From: Candidatus Desulfobacillus denitrificans
Lineage (GTDB): Bacteria; Pseudomonadota; Gammaproteobacteria; Burkholderiales; Rhodocyclaceae
Length of the DNA stretch: 64,000 nt
Assembly (NCBI GenBank): GCA_017347485.1
Contig: AP021857.1
Coordinates: forward strand, 2,647,390 to 2,711,389
Direction: 5' to 3'
Of the stretch, positions 41,224-51,558 are shown in pieces. Under the pieces are notes generated by a model. The model was not told the origin of the DNA. It did no database searches and saw only the letters and a program-made list of their open reading frames with translations. The translations under genes were made by a program, and so were the position numbers. The stretch's first letter is position 1. Every line of letters begins with the position of its first letter.

Positions 41224-41619
41224 TCAGACGCGGCGCTTTTTGGGCGGGCGGCAGCCGTTATGGGGAATCGGCGTAATGTCGGTGATGCTGGTGATTTTCA
41301 TGCCGATGGCGTTGAGCGCGCGCACCGCCGATTCGCGACCGGGGCCGGGGCCGGTGATGCGCACTTCCAGATTTTTCACGCCGCATTCCTGCGCAGCCTT
41401 GCCGGCGTGTTCGGCGGCCACCTGGGCGGCAAACGGCGTGCTCTTGCGCGAGCCCTTGAAACCGGCGCCACCGGATGTCGCCCAGGACAGGGCGTTGCCC
41501 TGGCGGTCGGTGATCGTGATGATCGTATTGTTGAAGGAGGCATGAACGTGCGCGATGCCCTCGGCAACGTTCTTCTTGACCTTCTTGCGCGCCTTGGTGG
41601 CGGTGGATTTCGTAACCAT
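41224..41619 (-). CDS. rpsK: 30S ribosomal protein S11
   Basis: 131 residues. A basic N-terminus ([12 protein letters not shown]) is followed by the S11 core [21 protein letters not shown] (split), the [17 protein letters not shown] rRNA-binding loop, and the C-terminus [13 protein letters not shown]. It is on the platform of the 30S subunit near the mRNA exit. It lies 12 bases after rpsM and 27 bases before rpsD. Confidence 0.98.
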   Translation of the reverse strand: MVTKSTATKARKKVKKNVAEGIAHVHASFNNTIITITDRQGNALSWATSGGAGFKGSRKSTPFAAQVAAEHAGKAAQECGVKNLEVRITGPGPGRESAVRALNAIGMKITSITDITPIPHNGCRPPKKRRV

Positions 41620-41631
41620 TCGTCTGTTTCC

Positions 41632-41994
41632 TTACTTCGTCGCGCGGATCGCCTTGCGCGGGCCCTTGCGGGTGCGGGCATTGGTGCGGGTGCGCTGGCC
41701 GCGGCAGGGCAAGCCCTTGCGATGACGGACGCCGCGGTAGCAGCCGAGGTCCATCAGGCGCTTGATGCTCATGGTCACCTCGCGGCGCAAGTCGCCTTCG
41801 ATGGTGAACTTGCCGACCTCCTCGCGCAGCTTGTCCATCTGCGTGTCGGTCAGGTCCTTGATTTTCGTCGCGTGGGCAATGCCGGCGGCGTCACAAATTT
41901 TCTGCGCGCGCGCACGGCCGACGCCGTAGATTGCGGTCAGCGCGATGGCAGTGTGTTGGTGGTTGGGAATGTTTACCCCAGCGATGCGGGCCAT
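41632..41994 (-). CDS. rpsM: 30S ribosomal protein S13
   Basis: 120 residues, [15 protein letters not shown] at the start, the RNA-binding helix-two-turn-helix [16 protein letters not shown], and the C-terminus [15 protein letters not shown]. It contacts the P-site tRNA and the 50S subunit. It is the first gene of the alpha operon; the L36 gene is 64 bases upstream. Confidence 0.98.
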   Translation of the reverse strand: MARIAGVNIPNHQHTAIALTAIYGVGRARAQKICDAAGIAHATKIKDLTDTQMDKLREEVGKFTIEGDLRREVTMSIKRLMDLGCYRGVRHRKGLPCRGQRTRTNARTRKGPRKAIRATK

Positions 41995-42058
41995 AAGTTT
42001 TGACCTTTCGTCACCCCAAAAGCGAAACTGATAATTATATCCGAGCCTTCACGTCCGA

Positions 42059-42172
42059 TCAACCTTGGCGCTGCTTGTGGCGGGGGTCCGTGCAGATGAT
42101 GCGAACCACACCCTTGCGCCGGATGACCTTACAGTTGCGGCACAGCTTTTTGACTGATGCGAGAACTTTCAT
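42059..42172 (-). CDS. rpmJ: 50S ribosomal protein L36
   Basis: 37 residues, [20 protein letters not shown] and then [17 protein letters not shown]. The Cys-Cys-Cys-His zinc ribbon (CRNC ... CTDPRH) is intact, so this is the zinc-binding C+ form. It lies between infA and rpsM as in most betaproteobacteria. The gene is short and easily missed. The ATG is at 42172. Confidence 0.97.
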   Translation of the reverse strand: MKVLASVKKLCRNCKVIRRKGVVRIICTDPRHKQRQG

Positions 42173-42194
42173 GTTTTTCTCCCGTAATGCTTTG

Positions 42195-42413
42195 CTACTT
42201 GGCGCGGAAGGTGATGCGGCCCTTGGTCAGATCATAAGGCGTCAGCTGTACTGTCACCTTGTCTCCGGGAAGGATGCGAATGTAGTGCATGCGCATCTTT
42301 CCCGAAATGAATGCATGGATGACATGGCCGTTCTCGAGTTTGACCTTGAAGGTTGCGTTGGGCAGGTTTTCCTGAACCTCGCCCTGCATCTCGATGACGT
42401 CTTCCTTGCCCAT
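42195..42413 (-). CDS. infA: Translation initiation factor IF-1
   Basis: 72 residues, an OB-fold ([19 protein letters not shown], then [22 protein letters not shown] and [16 protein letters not shown]). It binds the A site of the 30S subunit during initiation. The ATG at 42413 is 5 bases after the secY stop. The longer open frame upstream is a shadow of secY. Confidence 0.98.
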   Translation of the reverse strand: MGKEDVIEMQGEVQENLPNATFKVKLENGHVIHAFISGKMRMHYIRILPGDKVTVQLTPYDLTKGRITFRAK

Positions 42414-42418
42414 GCGTC

Positions 42419-43744
42419 CTATCTGCCGGGGATTCCCGCTCCCTTGAAATTCGCCTTCTTCAGCAGGCTTTCGTACTGGTGCGACATAACGTAGGCCTGC
42501 ACCTGCGACATGAAGTCCATGGTCACCACCACGATGATCAGCAGACTGGTGCCGCCGAAATAGAACGGTACGTTCCACTTCAAGATGAGAAATTCGGGCA
42601 GCAGGCAAACCAAGGTGACGTAGATTGCGCCGGCCAGCGTCAGGCGCATCAGTATCTTGTCGATGTAGCGGGCGGTCTGGTCGCCCGGACGGATGCCGGG
42701 CACGAAGGCGCCGCTCTTCTTCAGATTGTCTGCCGTCTCCTTGGAATTGAAGACCAGGGCAGTATAGAAAAAGCAGAAGAAGACGATTGCCGCGGCATAA
42801 AACATGACGTAGATCGGCTGTCCCGGCGAAAGCGTCGCCGCAATGTCCTTCAGCCAGAACATGCCCTCGCTCGAGCCGAACCAGCCGGCGACGGTGGCGG
42901 GGAACAGGATGATCGATGAGGCGAAGATCGGCGGTATCACGCCGGACATGTTGAGCTTCAGCGGCAGGTGCGAACTCTGCCCGCCGTAGATCTTGTTACC
43001 GACCTGACGCTTGGCGTAATTCACAAGGATCTTGCGCTGGCCGCGCTCGACGAAGACGACGAAGCCAGTCACAAGAAACACCAGGACGATGATGAAAATC
43101 GCTGTCAGCGCGTGCATGGCGCCGGTGCGAACCAGTTCGCCCAGTCCGCCAATGGCGTTGGGAAGACCCGCAGCAATACCGGCGAAGATAATGATGGAGA
43201 TGCCGTTGCCGATGCCCCGCTCTGTGATCTGTTCGCCCAGCCACATCAGGAACATGGTGCCGGTCAGCAGGGTCGTCACGCAGGTAACGCGGAAAAGAAT
43301 GCCCGGATCGATCACCAGGCCGGCCTGGGATTCGAGGGCGATGGCAATGCCGAGGCCCTGCACCAAGGCCAGCGCTACCGTGCCGTAGCGGGTGTACTGG
43401 GTAATCTTGCGGCGACCAGCCTCGCCTTCCTTCTTCAGCGCCTCCATCGAAGGCACTGCCACTGTCATCAGCTGCATGATGATCGAGGCCGAGATGTAGG
43501 GCATGATGCCCAGCGCAAAGAGGGTGAAACGCGACAGCGCGCCGCCCGAAAACAGGTTGAAGATGCCGAGAATGCCGCCCTGCTGGCCCTGGAACAACTC
43601 GGCCAGCCGCACCGGATCGATGCCCGGCACCGGGATATGCGCACCGATGCGATAAACGATCAGCGCGCCGAGCAGGAACATCAGCCGACGCTTCAGATCG
43701 CCGAACTTGCCGGTCTTGCCCAGGGTTGCGATTTCGTTGGCCAA
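42419..43744 (-). CDS. secY: Protein translocase subunit SecY
   Basis: 441 residues, ten membrane helices forming the SecYEG channel. Characteristic stretches are [24 protein letters not shown], the plug/pore region [22 protein letters not shown], and the cytoplasmic loops with [16 protein letters not shown] and [14 protein letters not shown] that bind SecA and the ribosome. It lies in the spc operon between rplO (12 bases upstream) and infA. Confidence 0.98.
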   Translation of the reverse strand: MANEIATLGKTGKFGDLKRRLMFLLGALIVYRIGAHIPVPGIDPVRLAELFQGQQGGILGIFNLFSGGALSRFTLFALGIMPYISASIIMQLMTVAVPSMEALKKEGEAGRRKITQYTRYGTVALALVQGLGIAIALESQAGLVIDPGILFRVTCVTTLLTGTMFLMWLGEQITERGIGNGISIIIFAGIAAGLPNAIGGLGELVRTGAMHALTAIFIIVLVFLVTGFVVFVERGQRKILVNYAKRQVGNKIYGGQSSHLPLKLNMSGVIPPIFASSIILFPATVAGWFGSSEGMFWLKDIAATLSPGQPIYVMFYAAAIVFFCFFYTALVFNSKETADNLKKSGAFVPGIRPGDQTARYIDKILMRLTLAGAIYVTLVCLLPEFLILKWNVPFYFGGTSLLIIVVVTMDFMSQVQAYVMSHQYESLLKKANFKGAGIPGR

Positions 43745-43756
43745 GTTAGTTCCCGA

Positions 43757-44194
43757 TTACTCCGTGGCGATGCTGCCGCCGGCGACCTCGATGGCGGCCT
43801 TGGCGCCCTTGGTGGCGCCGACGCCCTTCAGCGAGATCTTTTTGCTCAGCTTGCCGGACAGAATCACCTTGGCGGATAGCGCATCGCCCGGCACGACGCC
43901 GGCCTGCTTCAGCACCAGCAGGTCGACTTCTCCGACCGGCAGCTTCTCGAGGTCGGACAGGCGCACTTCGACGTTGCGGCCGCGGGTCAGGGAAGTGAAG
44001 CCGCGTTTGGGCAGGCGGCGGGCGAGCGGCATCTGGCCGCCCTCGAAGCCGACCTTGTGGAAACCGCCGGCGCGGGAAGTCTGGCCCTTGTGGCCGCGGC
44101 CGGCGGTCTTGCCGAGGCCGCTGCCGATGCCGCGCCCGACACGGCGCTTGGCATGCTTGGCACCCGCTGCGGGCTTGAGATTGTTCAGTTCCAT
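43757..44194 (-). CDS. rplO: 50S ribosomal protein L15
   Basis: 145 residues. The opening [20 protein letters not shown] and the glycine-rich region [18 protein letters not shown] are typical, followed by [19 protein letters not shown]15 is a late-assembling protein of the 50S core. Its start is directly next to the rpmD stop. Confidence 0.98.
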   Translation of the reverse strand: MELNNLKPAAGAKHAKRRVGRGIGSGLGKTAGRGHKGQTSRAGGFHKVGFEGGQMPLARRLPKRGFTSLTRGRNVEVRLSDLEKLPVGEVDLLVLKQAGVVPGDALSAKVILSGKLSKKISLKGVGATKGAKAAIEVAGGSIATE

Positions 44195-44377
44195 TTAGCC
44201 CTCACACTTCACGAGGTAGGCGACCTTGTTGATCATGCCGCGCACCGCCGGCGTATCGATCAACTCGACGGTATGGTTGCGACGCTTGAGGCCGAGGCCG
44301 CGCACTGTGGCGCGGTGGTCCTGCTTGGTGCCCATCAGGCCCTTGACCAGAGTGACTTTGACTTTCTTCTCGGCCAT
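44195..44377 (-). CDS. rpmD: 50S ribosomal protein L30
   Basis: 60 residues: [26 protein letters not shown] and a C-terminal [11 protein letters not shown]. It is the small non-essential type of L30 found in most bacteria. It sits between rpsE (3 bases away) and rplO (adjacent) in the spc operon. Confidence 0.97.
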   Translation of the reverse strand: MAEKKVKVTLVKGLMGTKQDHRATVRGLGLKRRNHTVELIDTPAVRGMINKVAYLVKCEG

Positions 44378-44380
44378 GGC

Positions 44381-44905
44381 TTACCCCAGGATCTCTTCGA
44401 CGGTCTTGCCGCGCTTGGCGGCCACCTCGGCCGGCGTGCTCATCTTGGTGAGGCCGTCCAGCGTTGCCCGCACGACGTTGTACGGATTCGTCGAGCCGAG
44501 ACATTTGGCCAGCACGTCGGTCACGCCCATCACCTCGAAGACGGCGCGCATCGGGCCACCGGCGATGATGCCGGTTCCGGCCGAAGCGGGCTGCATCAAC
44601 ACGCGCGAGGCGCCATGCTCACCGAGCACGGCGTGCTGCAGGGTGCCGTTCTTGAGGGAAATCTTGACCATCTTGCGGCGCGCCTCTTCCATGGCTTTTT
44701 GCACGGCAACGGGCACCTCGCGGGACTTGCCCTTGCCCATGCCAATGCCGCCGTCGCCGTCGCCGACCACGGTCAATGCGGCGAAGCCGAGGATGCGGCC
44801 ACCCTTCACCACCTTGGTGACGCGGTTGATGGAGACCATCTTCTCGCGCAGGCCGTCGTCGCGCTCCTCGGACGCCTGCGGTTTTCTCGTTTGTGGTTTT
44901 GCCAT
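44381..44905 (-). CDS. rpsE: 30S ribosomal protein S5
   Basis: 174 residues. The N-terminal double-stranded RNA-binding domain has [19 protein letters not shown] and the loop that affects decoding fidelity; the C-terminal part has [20 protein letters not shown]5 shapes the mRNA entry site with S3 and S4. It lies 12 bases after rplR in the spc operon. Confidence 0.98.
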   Translation of the reverse strand: MAKPQTRKPQASEERDDGLREKMVSINRVTKVVKGGRILGFAALTVVGDGDGGIGMGKGKSREVPVAVQKAMEEARRKMVKISLKNGTLQHAVLGEHGASRVLMQPASAGTGIIAGGPMRAVFEVMGVTDVLAKCLGSTNPYNVVRATLDGLTKMSTPAEVAAKRGKTVEEILG

Positions 44906-44917
44906 TGCTAACCTCGC

Positions 44918-45271
44918 TTAGAACTTGAGTCCGCCTTCACGCGCGGCTTCGGCCAGCGCCTTGACGCGGCCGTGGTACATGAAGCCGGAACGGTCGAACG
45001 CGACCGTTTCGATGCCGGCGGCCTTGGCCCGCTCGGCGATCAGCTTGCCGACCAGGGTCGCCGCCTTGACGTTGCCGCCGCTGGGCGCCTGCTTGCGCAC
45101 GTCCGCCTCGACCGTCGAGGCGGACGCCAGCACTTTTGCGCCTTCGCCGTCTATGATCTGGGCGTAGATATGGCTGTTGGAACGATGCACGCAAAGGCGC
45201 ACCGTCTTGAGTTCGGCAATCTTGGCTCGGGTTTTGCGAGCCCTGCGCAAACGCGCCTGCTTTTTGTCCAT
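44918..45271 (-). CDS. rplR: 50S ribosomal protein L18
   Basis: 117 residues: a basic N-terminus ([16 protein letters not shown]) and the 5S rRNA-binding core ([53 protein letters not shown]). L18 carries the 5S rRNA together with L5. It is in the usual spc order rplF-rplR-rpsE. Confidence 0.98.
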   Translation of the reverse strand: MDKKQARLRRARKTRAKIAELKTVRLCVHRSNSHIYAQIIDGEGAKVLASASTVEADVRKQAPSGGNVKAATLVGKLIAERAKAAGIETVAFDRSGFMYHGRVKALAEAAREGGLKF

Positions 45272-45283
45272 TGTCCGGTACCC

Positions 45284-45817
45284 TTACTTCTTCTTCGTTT
45301 CTTTCAGAACGATGACCTCGTCCGCGTAGCGCACGCCCTTGCCCTTGTAGGGCTCCGGCGGACGATAGCCGCGCACTTCGGCAGCCACCTGACCCACGAC
45401 CTGTTTGTCGATACCCTTGATGACGATTTCCGTCTGCGAGGGCGTTTCCACCTTGATGCCGACCGGCATGTCGTGCACCACCGGATGTGAGAAGCCAAGC
45501 GTCAGGTTGAGCTTGGCGCCCTGGGCCTGGGCGCGGTAGCCGACGCCGACCAGGGTCAGCTTCTTCTCGAAACCCTTGGTGACGCCCGTTACCATGTTGG
45601 CCAGTAGGGCGCGCATGGTGCCGGAATGGGCGCTGCCGTTCTCGGCGCCCGCCACCGCCTTGCACTGCAGCTTGTCGCCATCGCGCTCGATGCTCACCGC
45701 CGGATGCACGGCCTGCTTGAGCGAGCCAAGCGGACCCTTGACGCTAATTTCCGCCGCCGATAGCGTGACCTCGACGCCCTTGGGCAGTTCGACAGGATAT
45801 TTTGCAATACGTGACAT
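45284..45817 (-). CDS. rplF: 50S ribosomal protein L6
   Basis: 177 residues. It has two homologous domains; [16 protein letters not shown] opens and the C-terminal signature is [28 protein letters not shown]6 lies near the factor-binding centre. I use the ATG at 45817; the longer frame upstream to 45862 overlaps the rpsH end without need. Confidence 0.98.
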   Translation of the reverse strand: MSRIAKYPVELPKGVEVTLSAAEISVKGPLGSLKQAVHPAVSIERDGDKLQCKAVAGAENGSAHSGTMRALLANMVTGVTKGFEKKLTLVGVGYRAQAQGAKLNLTLGFSHPVVHDMPVGIKVETPSQTEIVIKGIDKQVVGQVAAEVRGYRPPEPYKGKGVRYADEVIVLKETKKK

Positions 45818-45827
45818 CGCTCTCTCC

Positions 45828-46223
45828 TTACGCCACGATGCACAGCACTTCGCCGCCAACATTTGTGGCGCGCGCGCGGCGGTCGGTCATGACGCCCTTC
45901 GGCGTCGACACGATGGCGATGCCCAAACCGTTCATCACGCGGGGCAGGTCATTCGAGCCCTTGTATACGCGCAGGCCGGGGCGCGAAATGCGCTCGATGC
46001 GCTCGATGACCGGACGGCCCGCGTAGTATTTGAGGGCAATGTCCAGCTGCGACTTGCCGTCGGCGTCGCGCACGGCGAAATCGTCAATATAGCCTTCATC
46101 CTTCAGCACGGCGGCAATCGCCACCTTGAGCTTGGAGGACGGCATGGCTACGGAGTTCTTCTGGGCCAGCTGCGCATTGCGAATGCGCGTCAGCATATCG
46201 GCGACCGGGTCAGTCATGCTCAT
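45828..46223 (-). CDS. rpsH: 30S ribosomal protein S8
   Basis: 131 residues: [19 protein letters not shown] and the C-terminal [23 protein letters not shown] that binds 16S rRNA helix 21. In E. coli S8 represses the spc operon. Two ATG codons (46223, 46217) are possible; MTDPVADML at 46217 is the usual start in the family. Confidence 0.97.
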   Translation of the reverse strand: MSMTDPVADMLTRIRNAQLAQKNSVAMPSSKLKVAIAAVLKDEGYIDDFAVRDADGKSQLDIALKYYAGRPVIERIERISRPGLRVYKGSNDLPRVMNGLGIAIVSTPKGVMTDRRARATNVGGEVLCIVA

Positions 46224-46236
46224 TCTCGATCTCCTC

Positions 46237-46542
46237 TTACCAGCTGGCCTTGATCATGCCGGGCACTTCGCCGCGCATGGCCACTTCGCGCAACTTGTTG
46301 CGGCACAAGCCGAACTTGCGGAAGTATCCGCGCGGACGGCCCGTCAGCTCGCAGCGGTTGCGCTGGCGCACCGGGCTGGCGTCGCGCGGCAACTGCTGGT
46401 ACTTCAGGCGCGCCGCCATCCGCTCCTCGTCCGAGAGCTTGACATTGTTGATGATGGCGAGCAGCTCGGCGCGCTTGGCGGCGTATTTGGCCACCATCTT
46501 GGCGCGCTTGGCTTCGCGATTCTTGAGTGCAAGTTTCGCCAT
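46237..46542 (-). CDS. rpsN: 30S ribosomal protein S14
   Basis: 101 residues, the long zinc-free (C-) form: [20 protein letters not shown] and the conserved [23 protein letters not shown] with only two cysteines, so no zinc ribbon. It sits in the 30S head. The ATG at 46542 is used; the open frame extends upstream without a family match. Confidence 0.97.
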   Translation of the reverse strand: MAKLALKNREAKRAKMVAKYAAKRAELLAIINNVKLSDEERMAARLKYQQLPRDASPVRQRNRCELTGRPRGYFRKFGLCRNKLREVAMRGEVPGMIKASW

Positions 46543-46549
46543 GGTTCCC

Positions 46550-47089
46550 TCAGTTCTTGAAGGGGAATTTGAAGGCGGCGAGAAGCGCCTTGGCTTCATC
46601 GTCGGTCTTCGCGGTTGTCGTGATGCTGATGTTCATGCCGCGCAGGGCGTCGATCTTGTCGTACTCGATCTCCGAGAAAATGATTTGCTCCTTGACACCA
46701 AGGTTGTAGTTGCCGCGCCCGTCGAACGCCTTGCCGGAAATGCCGCGAAAATCGCGGATGCGCGGCAAGGCGATGGTGACCAGCCGATCAAGGAACTCGT
46801 ACATGCGACCGCCGCGCAACGTGACCATGCAGCCGATCGGATAGCCTTCGCGAATCTTGAAGCCCGCGATCGACTTCCTGGATTTGGTGGTGACGGGCTT
46901 CTGGCCGGCGATCTTGGCCATGTCGGCCACCGCATGCTCGAGCACCTTCTTGTCTCCAACCGCCTCGCCCACGCCCATGTTCAGCGTGATCTTGGTGATG
47001 CGGGGCACCTCCATGACCGATTTGTAGCCGAACTTCTTGGTCAGTTCGGCCATCACGGTCTGTTTGTAGTATTCCTGCAAGCGCGCCAT
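46550..47089 (-). CDS. rplE: 50S ribosomal protein L5
   Basis: 179 residues: [25 protein letters not shown] and the C-terminal [20 protein letters not shown]. It binds 5S rRNA and contacts the P-site tRNA. It starts 10 bases after rplX and ends 7 bases before rpsN. Confidence 0.98.
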   Translation of the reverse strand: MARLQEYYKQTVMAELTKKFGYKSVMEVPRITKITLNMGVGEAVGDKKVLEHAVADMAKIAGQKPVTTKSRKSIAGFKIREGYPIGCMVTLRGGRMYEFLDRLVTIALPRIRDFRGISGKAFDGRGNYNLGVKEQIIFSEIEYDKIDALRGMNISITTTAKTDDEAKALLAAFKFPFKN

Positions 47090-47099
47090 AAATCCTTCC

Positions 47100-47417
47100 T
47101 TACGCTTCCACGGTTTCGCCGTTCGACTTGAACACGCGGACCTTGCGGCCGTCGCCCAGCGTCTTGAAACCGATACGGTCGGCCTTTTGCGTGACCGGGT
47201 TGATCAACGCCACGTTAGAAACATGAATCGGCATTTCCTTGTCCAGGATTCCCCCTGGCTGCCCCTTCACCGGATTCGGCCGGGTATGCCGCTTGACCTT
47301 GTTGATGCCCTCCACGAGAACGCGGTCGTTCTCAAGACTGCGCAACACGGTGCCGCGCTTTCCCTTGTCCTTGCCGGCGATGACGATGACGTTGTCGCCC
47401 TTGCGAATCTTGTTCAT
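47100..47417 (-). CDS. rplX: 50S ribosomal protein L24
   Basis: 105 residues. KOW motif [24 protein letters not shown] at the N-terminus, followed by [20 protein letters not shown]24 starts 50S assembly and lies at the tunnel exit. The gene is 11 bases after rplN in the spc operon. Confidence 0.98.
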   Translation of the reverse strand: MNKIRKGDNVIVIAGKDKGKRGTVLRSLENDRVLVEGINKVKRHTRPNPVKGQPGGILDKEMPIHVSNVALINPVTQKADRIGFKTLGDGRKVRVFKSNGETVEA

Positions 47418-47428
47418 GGCCAGAATCC

Positions 47429-47797
47429 TCAGAGAACTTCAGGCGCCAGGGAAACGATCTTCATGAAGCGTTCGGTGCGCAGTTCGCGCGTCACCGGGCC
47501 GAAGATACGTGTGCCGATCGGCTCCAGCTTGTTGTTGAGCAGTACCGCGGCATTGCCGTCAAACTTGACGACCGAGCCGTCGGGGCGTCGAACGCCCTTG
47601 GCCGTCCGCACCACGACTGCGCTATACACCTCGCCCTTTTTGACGCGTCCGCGCGGTGCAGCATCCTTAATGCTGACCTTGATCACATCGCCGATACCGG
47701 CATAGCGGCGCTTCGAGCCCCCCAGCACCTTGATGCACATGACAGAACGCGCACCGGTGTTATCGGCGACATTCAGCACCGTCTGCATTTGAATCAT
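47429..47797 (-). CDS. rplN: 50S ribosomal protein L14
   Basis: 122 residues, [21 protein letters not shown] and the core [25 protein letters not shown]14 contacts the 30S subunit and the silencing factor RsfS. It is the first gene of the spc operon, as in E. coli, and the promoter described upstream precedes it. Confidence 0.98.
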   Translation of the reverse strand: MIQMQTVLNVADNTGARSVMCIKVLGGSKRRYAGIGDVIKVSIKDAAPRGRVKKGEVYSAVVVRTAKGVRRPDGSVVKFDGNAAVLLNNKLEPIGTRIFGPVTRELRTERFMKIVSLAPEVL

Positions 47798-47931
47798 TTT
47801 CTATCTCCAACTTAATCGCGGCAGAGCTGCGGTCAGTCTTGGAACCCGTTCGGGTTGGACCCGACCAGCGAGCCGGCCGGGCGTAAATCCCGTTCGGCGC
47901 CGAAAGCGTCGAACGGAGGAAAGAGTTGGTG

Positions 47932-47960
47932 ATTGTAACGATATCGACTGGCCAAGTAAA
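47932..47960 (-). promoter_or_regulatory. Sigma70 promoter for the spc operon
   Basis: On the minus strand TTTACT (-35, 47960-47955) is followed after 17 bases by TACAAT (-10, 47937-47932). It lies in the 178-base gap between rpsQ and rplN, where E. coli also has its spc promoter. The remainder of the gap holds no gene; it carries an inverted pair, GTTCGGCGC/GCGCCGAAC-like, that could form an RNA leader structure before rplN. Confidence 0.65.
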
Positions 47961-47975
47961 CAACAAACCGATTTT

Positions 47976-48242
47976 TTATACCACTCCGGCCTTTTCCACG
48001 ACCCGCGTCACACGCCACGCCTTCGTCTTCGAAACCGGGGCGCACTCCTCGATTTGCACGACGTCGCCAGCCCCCGCCTCAAGACCTTCGATATGGGCCG
48101 CATACTTACGCGAGCGGGTAACGATCTTGCCGATCGGGTGCTTGACCCGCCGCTCGACCAGAACCGTAACTGTTTTCTGCGTCTTGTCGCTGACGACGCG
48201 GCCGGTCAGGGTGCGCCGCACTTTCGGGGTTGCCTCGCTCAT
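47976..48242 (-). CDS. rpsQ: 30S ribosomal protein S17
   Basis: 88 residues: [31 protein letters not shown] and the OB-fold core [20 protein letters not shown]. It is the last gene of the S10 operon in this arrangement. Its ATG overlaps the rpmC stop (ATGA). Confidence 0.98.
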   Translation of the reverse strand: MSEATPKVRRTLTGRVVSDKTQKTVTVLVERRVKHPIGKIVTRSRKYAAHIEGLEAGAGDVVQIEECAPVSKTKAWRVTRVVEKAGVV

Positions 48243-48433
48243 TTCGTTGCCGCCTTTTCACGCAAGAGGGTTTTCACGCGCGCAATGTCCTTGCGCACCT
48301 TGCCGAGTTGACTGGTATTCTGAAGCTGCTGGGTCGCCATCTGCATGCGCATGGAAAATTGCGCCTTGCGCAACTCAAGCAGTTCCTTGTTCAGTTCAGC
48401 CGTATCCTTGGCTCTGAGTTCTTTCGCTTTCAT
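48239..48433 (-). CDS. rpmC: 50S ribosomal protein L29
   Basis: 64 residues, [29 protein letters not shown], two long helices. I start at ATG 48433, two bases after the rplP stop, the family start. A GTG at 48439 would add MT and overlap rplP by four bases. Confidence 0.96.
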   Translation of the reverse strand: MKAKELRAKDTAELNKELLELRKAQFSMRMQMATQQLQNTSQLGKVRKDIARVKTLLREKAATK

Positions 48434-48435
48434 GG

Positions 48436-48849
48436 TCACCCCACCTGGCGCACGACAAAGGTCGTCTCAATCGGCAGCTTGGCCGCCGCCAGCGCGAAGG
48501 CCTCACGGGCCAGCGCCTCGTCAACACCGTCCATTTCGTAAATCACCTTGCCCGGCTGGATCTCGGCAACGTAGTACTCGGGATTACCCTTGCCGTTGCC
48601 CATGCGGACTTCCGCCGGTTTCTGGGAAATCGGCTTGTCCGGGAAGATACGGATCCAGATACGGCCGCCGCGCTTGATATGACGAGTCATGGCACGCCGG
48701 GCAGCCTCGATCTGGCGGGCCGTAAGGCGGCCGCGACCAATGGCCTTGAGACCGTATTCGCCGAAGCTCACTTTTGTGCCGCGCGTAGCGATACCTTTAT
48801 TGCGGCCCTTGTGTTCCTTGCGGTATTTTCTGCGAGAGGGTTGCAGCAT
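48436..48849 (-). CDS. rplP: 50S ribosomal protein L16
   Basis: 137 residues: [30 protein letters not shown] and the C-terminal core [24 protein letters not shown]. It forms part of the A-site tRNA region. The gene lies 3 bases after rpsC. Confidence 0.98.
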   Translation of the reverse strand: MLQPSRRKYRKEHKGRNKGIATRGTKVSFGEYGLKAIGRGRLTARQIEAARRAMTRHIKRGGRIWIRIFPDKPISQKPAEVRMGNGKGNPEYYVAEIQPGKVIYEMDGVDEALAREAFALAAAKLPIETTFVVRQVG

Positions 48850-48852
48850 GGT

Positions 48853-49752
48853 TTACTCCTTACCTTCCGCCTTGGGTGCGGCCGGCTTGCGCACACGTTT
48901 GGCAGGCGCCTTGACCGGCGCCGCAGCCTCGCCAGCGGGGGCGGCCTCCGGCCTGGCTTCGGCAGACTTGGTGGCGGGCTTGCGCGGCGTGCGCGGCTTG
49001 GCGGCTGGCCTGGTTTCACCCTCGCCTTCGGGCTTGGCAGCCGGGCGCGCCGTAGCCTTGCGCAGCTTCTTGGTCGGTTCCTCCGCGGAAGCCGTTTCCG
49101 GCGCGATTGCCAACTGCTCGCTGCGTGCCATGGTCTCACCTTTGAACACCCACACCTTGATGCCGATAATGCCGTAGGTGGTCTTGGCTTCGGAGGTGCC
49201 ATAATCGATGTCCGCGCGCAGGGTATGCAACGGTACTCGGCCTTCGCGGTACCACTCGCGCCGAGCGATCTCGGCGCCGTTCAGGCGGCCTGAGCTCATG
49301 ATCTTGATACCCTGAGCGCCGAGGCGCATGGCGTTCTGCATGGCGCGCTTCATTGCGCGGCGGAACATGATGCGCTTCTCGAGTTGCTGGGCAATCGAAT
49401 CCGCGATCAGCTGCGCATCAGTCTCCGGCTTGCGGATTTCCTCGATGTTGACATGCACCTGAACGCCCATGATCTTCTGCAGATCGACTTTCAGGTTCTC
49501 GATATCCTCGCCCTTCTTGCCGATGACAACGCCGGGGCGTGCGGAATACACCGTAATGCGGGCATTCTTGGCCGGACGCTCAATGACCACGCGACCAACC
49601 GAAGCGTGCGCCAGTTTCTTCTTCAGGTAGTCGCGCACCTGGATGTCTTCATTGAGCATTTCCGGAAAGGTCTTGCTGTTGGCATACCAGCGCGAACCCC
49701 AGTTGCGCGTGACCGAGAGTCGAAAACCGGTTGGATGAATCTTCTGTCCCAT
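48853..49752 (-). CDS. rpsC: 30S ribosomal protein S3 with long basic C-terminal extension
   Basis: 299 residues, compared with about 210-235 in most bacteria. The KH domain is standard ([20 protein letters not shown]) and the S3 C-terminal domain reaches about residue 212 ([14 protein letters not shown]). The next roughly 85 residues are an Ala/Pro/Lys/Arg/Glu-rich low-complexity tail ([20 protein letters not shown]). It is in frame and ends in EGKE. Extensions of S3 in betaproteobacteria exist, but this one is long; its role is unknown. Confidence 0.97.
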   Translation of the reverse strand: MGQKIHPTGFRLSVTRNWGSRWYANSKTFPEMLNEDIQVRDYLKKKLAHASVGRVVIERPAKNARITVYSARPGVVIGKKGEDIENLKVDLQKIMGVQVHVNIEEIRKPETDAQLIADSIAQQLEKRIMFRRAMKRAMQNAMRLGAQGIKIMSSGRLNGAEIARREWYREGRVPLHTLRADIDYGTSEAKTTYGIIGIKVWVFKGETMARSEQLAIAPETASAEEPTKKLRKATARPAAKPEGEGETRPAAKPRTPRKPATKSAEARPEAAPAGEAAAPVKAPAKRVRKPAAPKAEGKE

Positions 49753-49761
49753 AATTTCTCC

Positions 49762-50121
49762 TTACTTCCTTCCGGTTATCTTCGCTGGCGTGTCACCAAC
49801 GGTGATATAGATGTGGCAGGTCGGCTTGAGGATCTTGAAGCCACGGCCCTTGGCGCGTGGCATGAAGCGCTTGAGCACCATGCCGCGCTCGACAAAAATC
49901 GTCTTGACCTGAAGCGCATCGATGTCGGCCCCGTCGTTGTGCTCGGCGTTGGCGATAGCCGACTCAAGCACCTTCTTGATGATCTTGGCGCCCTTTTTCG
50001 GCGAAAAGGTCAGGACGTTGAGTGCCTGTTCGACCGGCAGGCCGCGGATCTGGTCGGCGACGAGCCGTCCTTTCTGCGCCGAGAGACGGACGCCACGTAA
50101 AATCGCATTGGTTTCCATCAT
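49762..50121 (-). CDS. rplV: 50S ribosomal protein L22
   Basis: 119 residues: [33 protein letters not shown] (split here in the protein by family blocks) and [31 protein letters not shown], including the tunnel hairpin. Two adjacent ATG codons (50121 and 50118) are possible; METNAIL at 50118 fits the family. It lies between rpsS and rpsC in the S10 operon. Confidence 0.97.
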   Translation of the reverse strand: MMETNAILRGVRLSAQKGRLVADQIRGLPVEQALNVLTFSPKKGAKIIKKVLESAIANAEHNDGADIDALQVKTIFVERGMVLKRFMPRAKGRGFKILKPTCHIYITVGDTPAKITGRK

Positions 50122-50126
50122 CCCTC

Positions 50127-50411
50127 CTACTTCTTGACCACGGCTTTTTTGGTGCCGGCGGTATGGCCCTTGAACGTGCGCGTCAGGGCAAACTCGCCTA
50201 GCTTGTGGCCGACCATGTTTTCCGAGATATACACTGGAATGTGCTGCTTGCCGTTATGCACGGCAATGGTCAGACCGACAAAGTCCGGCAGAATGGTGGA
50301 GCGTCGCGACCAGGTCTTAATCGGTCGCTTGTCGTTGGTCGCGCGCGCCGTTTCCACTTTTTTCTCCAAGTGATTGTCGACGAACGGGCCTTTCTTAACT
50401 GAACGTGCCAT
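50127..50411 (-). CDS. rpsS: 30S ribosomal protein S19
   Basis: 94 residues: [19 protein letters not shown], then [44 protein letters not shown] (in separate blocks). It sits in the 30S head near the A site. Standard position between rplB and rplV. Confidence 0.98.
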   Translation of the reverse strand: MARSVKKGPFVDNHLEKKVETARATNDKRPIKTWSRRSTILPDFVGLTIAVHNGKQHIPVYISENMVGHKLGEFALTRTFKGHTAGTKKAVVKK

Positions 50412-50421
50412 GCATCACCTC

Positions 50422-51249
50422 TTATTTCTTGTGCCTGCGCTGAACGATCATGCCGTCCGTGCGTTTGTTGCGGCGCGTACGGTAGCCCTTAGTTGGCGTT
50501 CCCCACGGGCTGACCGGGTCGCGGCCTGCGGCCGTCTTGCCTTCGCCGCCGCCGTGCGGGTGGTCGATCGGATTCATCGCCACGCCGCGCACCGTCGGGC
50601 GAATGCCACGCCAGCGCTGGGCACCGGCTTTACCGATCGAGCGCAGGTTGTTTTCCTCGTTGCCGACCTCGCCAATGGTCGCACGGCACTCGACGTGTAC
50701 GCGACGGATCTCGCCTGAACGCAGACGCAGCTGAGCGTAGCTGCCTTCGCGGGCCAGCAGTTGCACCGAGGTGCCGGCGGCGCGCGCCAACTGGGCGCCC
50801 TTGCCGGGAACCATCTCGATGCAATGGACGGTGGTGCCGACCGGGATGTTGCGCAGCGGCAGCGCGTTGCCAGGCTTGATCGGGGCTTCCGAGCCGCTTA
50901 CCACCTGGGTGCCGACCGTCAGTCCCTTGGGGGCGACAATGTAGCGGCGCTCGCCATCGACGTAGCACAGCAACGCCAAGTTGGCGCTGCGATTGGGGTC
51001 GTACTCGAGGCGCTCGACCTTGGCCGGAATCCCATCCTTGTTGCGGCGAAAATCGACGATGCGATAGTGCTGCTTGTGGCCGCCGCCCTTGTGGCGCGTC
51101 GTGATGTGGCCGTGGTTGTTGCGGCCGGCCTTGCTGTTCTTCTTCTCGACCAAGGCGGCAACCGGCGTGCCCTTGTGCAGGTCGGAATTTACGACCTTGA
51201 CGACGGCACGGCGACCGGCAGAGGTGGGTTTGACTTTGACGAGTGCCAT
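50422..51249 (-). CDS. rplB: 50S ribosomal protein L2
   Basis: 275 residues. The functionally central [17 protein letters not shown] near residue 225 (with the catalytic-site His 229 in E. coli numbering) and the N-terminal RNA-binding region ([23 protein letters not shown], split) are visible. L2 supports subunit association and the peptidyl transferase centre. In S10 order rplW-rplB-rpsS. Confidence 0.98.
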   Translation of the reverse strand: MALVKVKPTSAGRRAVVKVVNSDLHKGTPVAALVEKKNSKAGRNNHGHITTRHKGGGHKQHYRIVDFRRNKDGIPAKVERLEYDPNRSANLALLCYVDGERRYIVAPKGLTVGTQVVSGSEAPIKPGNALPLRNIPVGTTVHCIEMVPGKGAQLARAAGTSVQLLAREGSYAQLRLRSGEIRRVHVECRATIGEVGNEENNLRSIGKAGAQRWRGIRPTVRGVAMNPIDHPHGGGEGKTAAGRDPVSPWGTPTKGYRTRRNKRTDGMIVQRRHKK

Positions 51250-51252
51250 GGC

Positions 51253-51558
51253 TTATTCCCCCACCGCGAAGTTGATTTCCTGGCCGGGCTTCAGGCAGAC
51301 ATAAGCCTTCCTTATGTCATTGCGACGGCCGACAAACCGGCCGTGGCGCTTTTCCTTGCCCTTCAGGTTGGAAACCTGCACCGATTTGACCTGCACCTTG
51401 AAGAGCAACTCGACCGCCGCCTTGATTTCCGGCTTGGTCGCGTCCGGCGCGACGATGAAGATCACCTGCTCGTTCTTGTCGGCCACGTCGGTCGCCTTCT
51501 CGGAAATCTGCGGGGCGACGAGAACCTGCATCAGGCGCTCCTGGTTGAAGGTACTCAT
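51253..51558 (-). CDS. rplW: 50S ribosomal protein L23
   Basis: 101 residues: [21 protein letters not shown] and [20 protein letters not shown] core near 60-75, ending in the acidic C-terminus. L23 is the docking site for signal recognition particle and trigger factor at the exit tunnel. It overlaps the rplD end by four bases. Confidence 0.98.
   Translation of the reverse strand: MSTFNQERLMQVLVAPQISEKATDVADKNEQVIFIVAPDATKPEIKAAVELLFKVQVKSVQVSNLKGKEKRHGRFVGRRNDIRKAYVCLKPGQEINFAVGE

Noticed and set aside
42414..42608. N-terminal extension of IF-1
   Set aside because: It overlaps secY out of frame and the 72-residue form from 42413 matches the family exactly.
47760..47966. Small open frame in the gap between rplN and rpsQ
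   Set aside because: No homology, overlaps the probable spc promoter and has no ribosome site.
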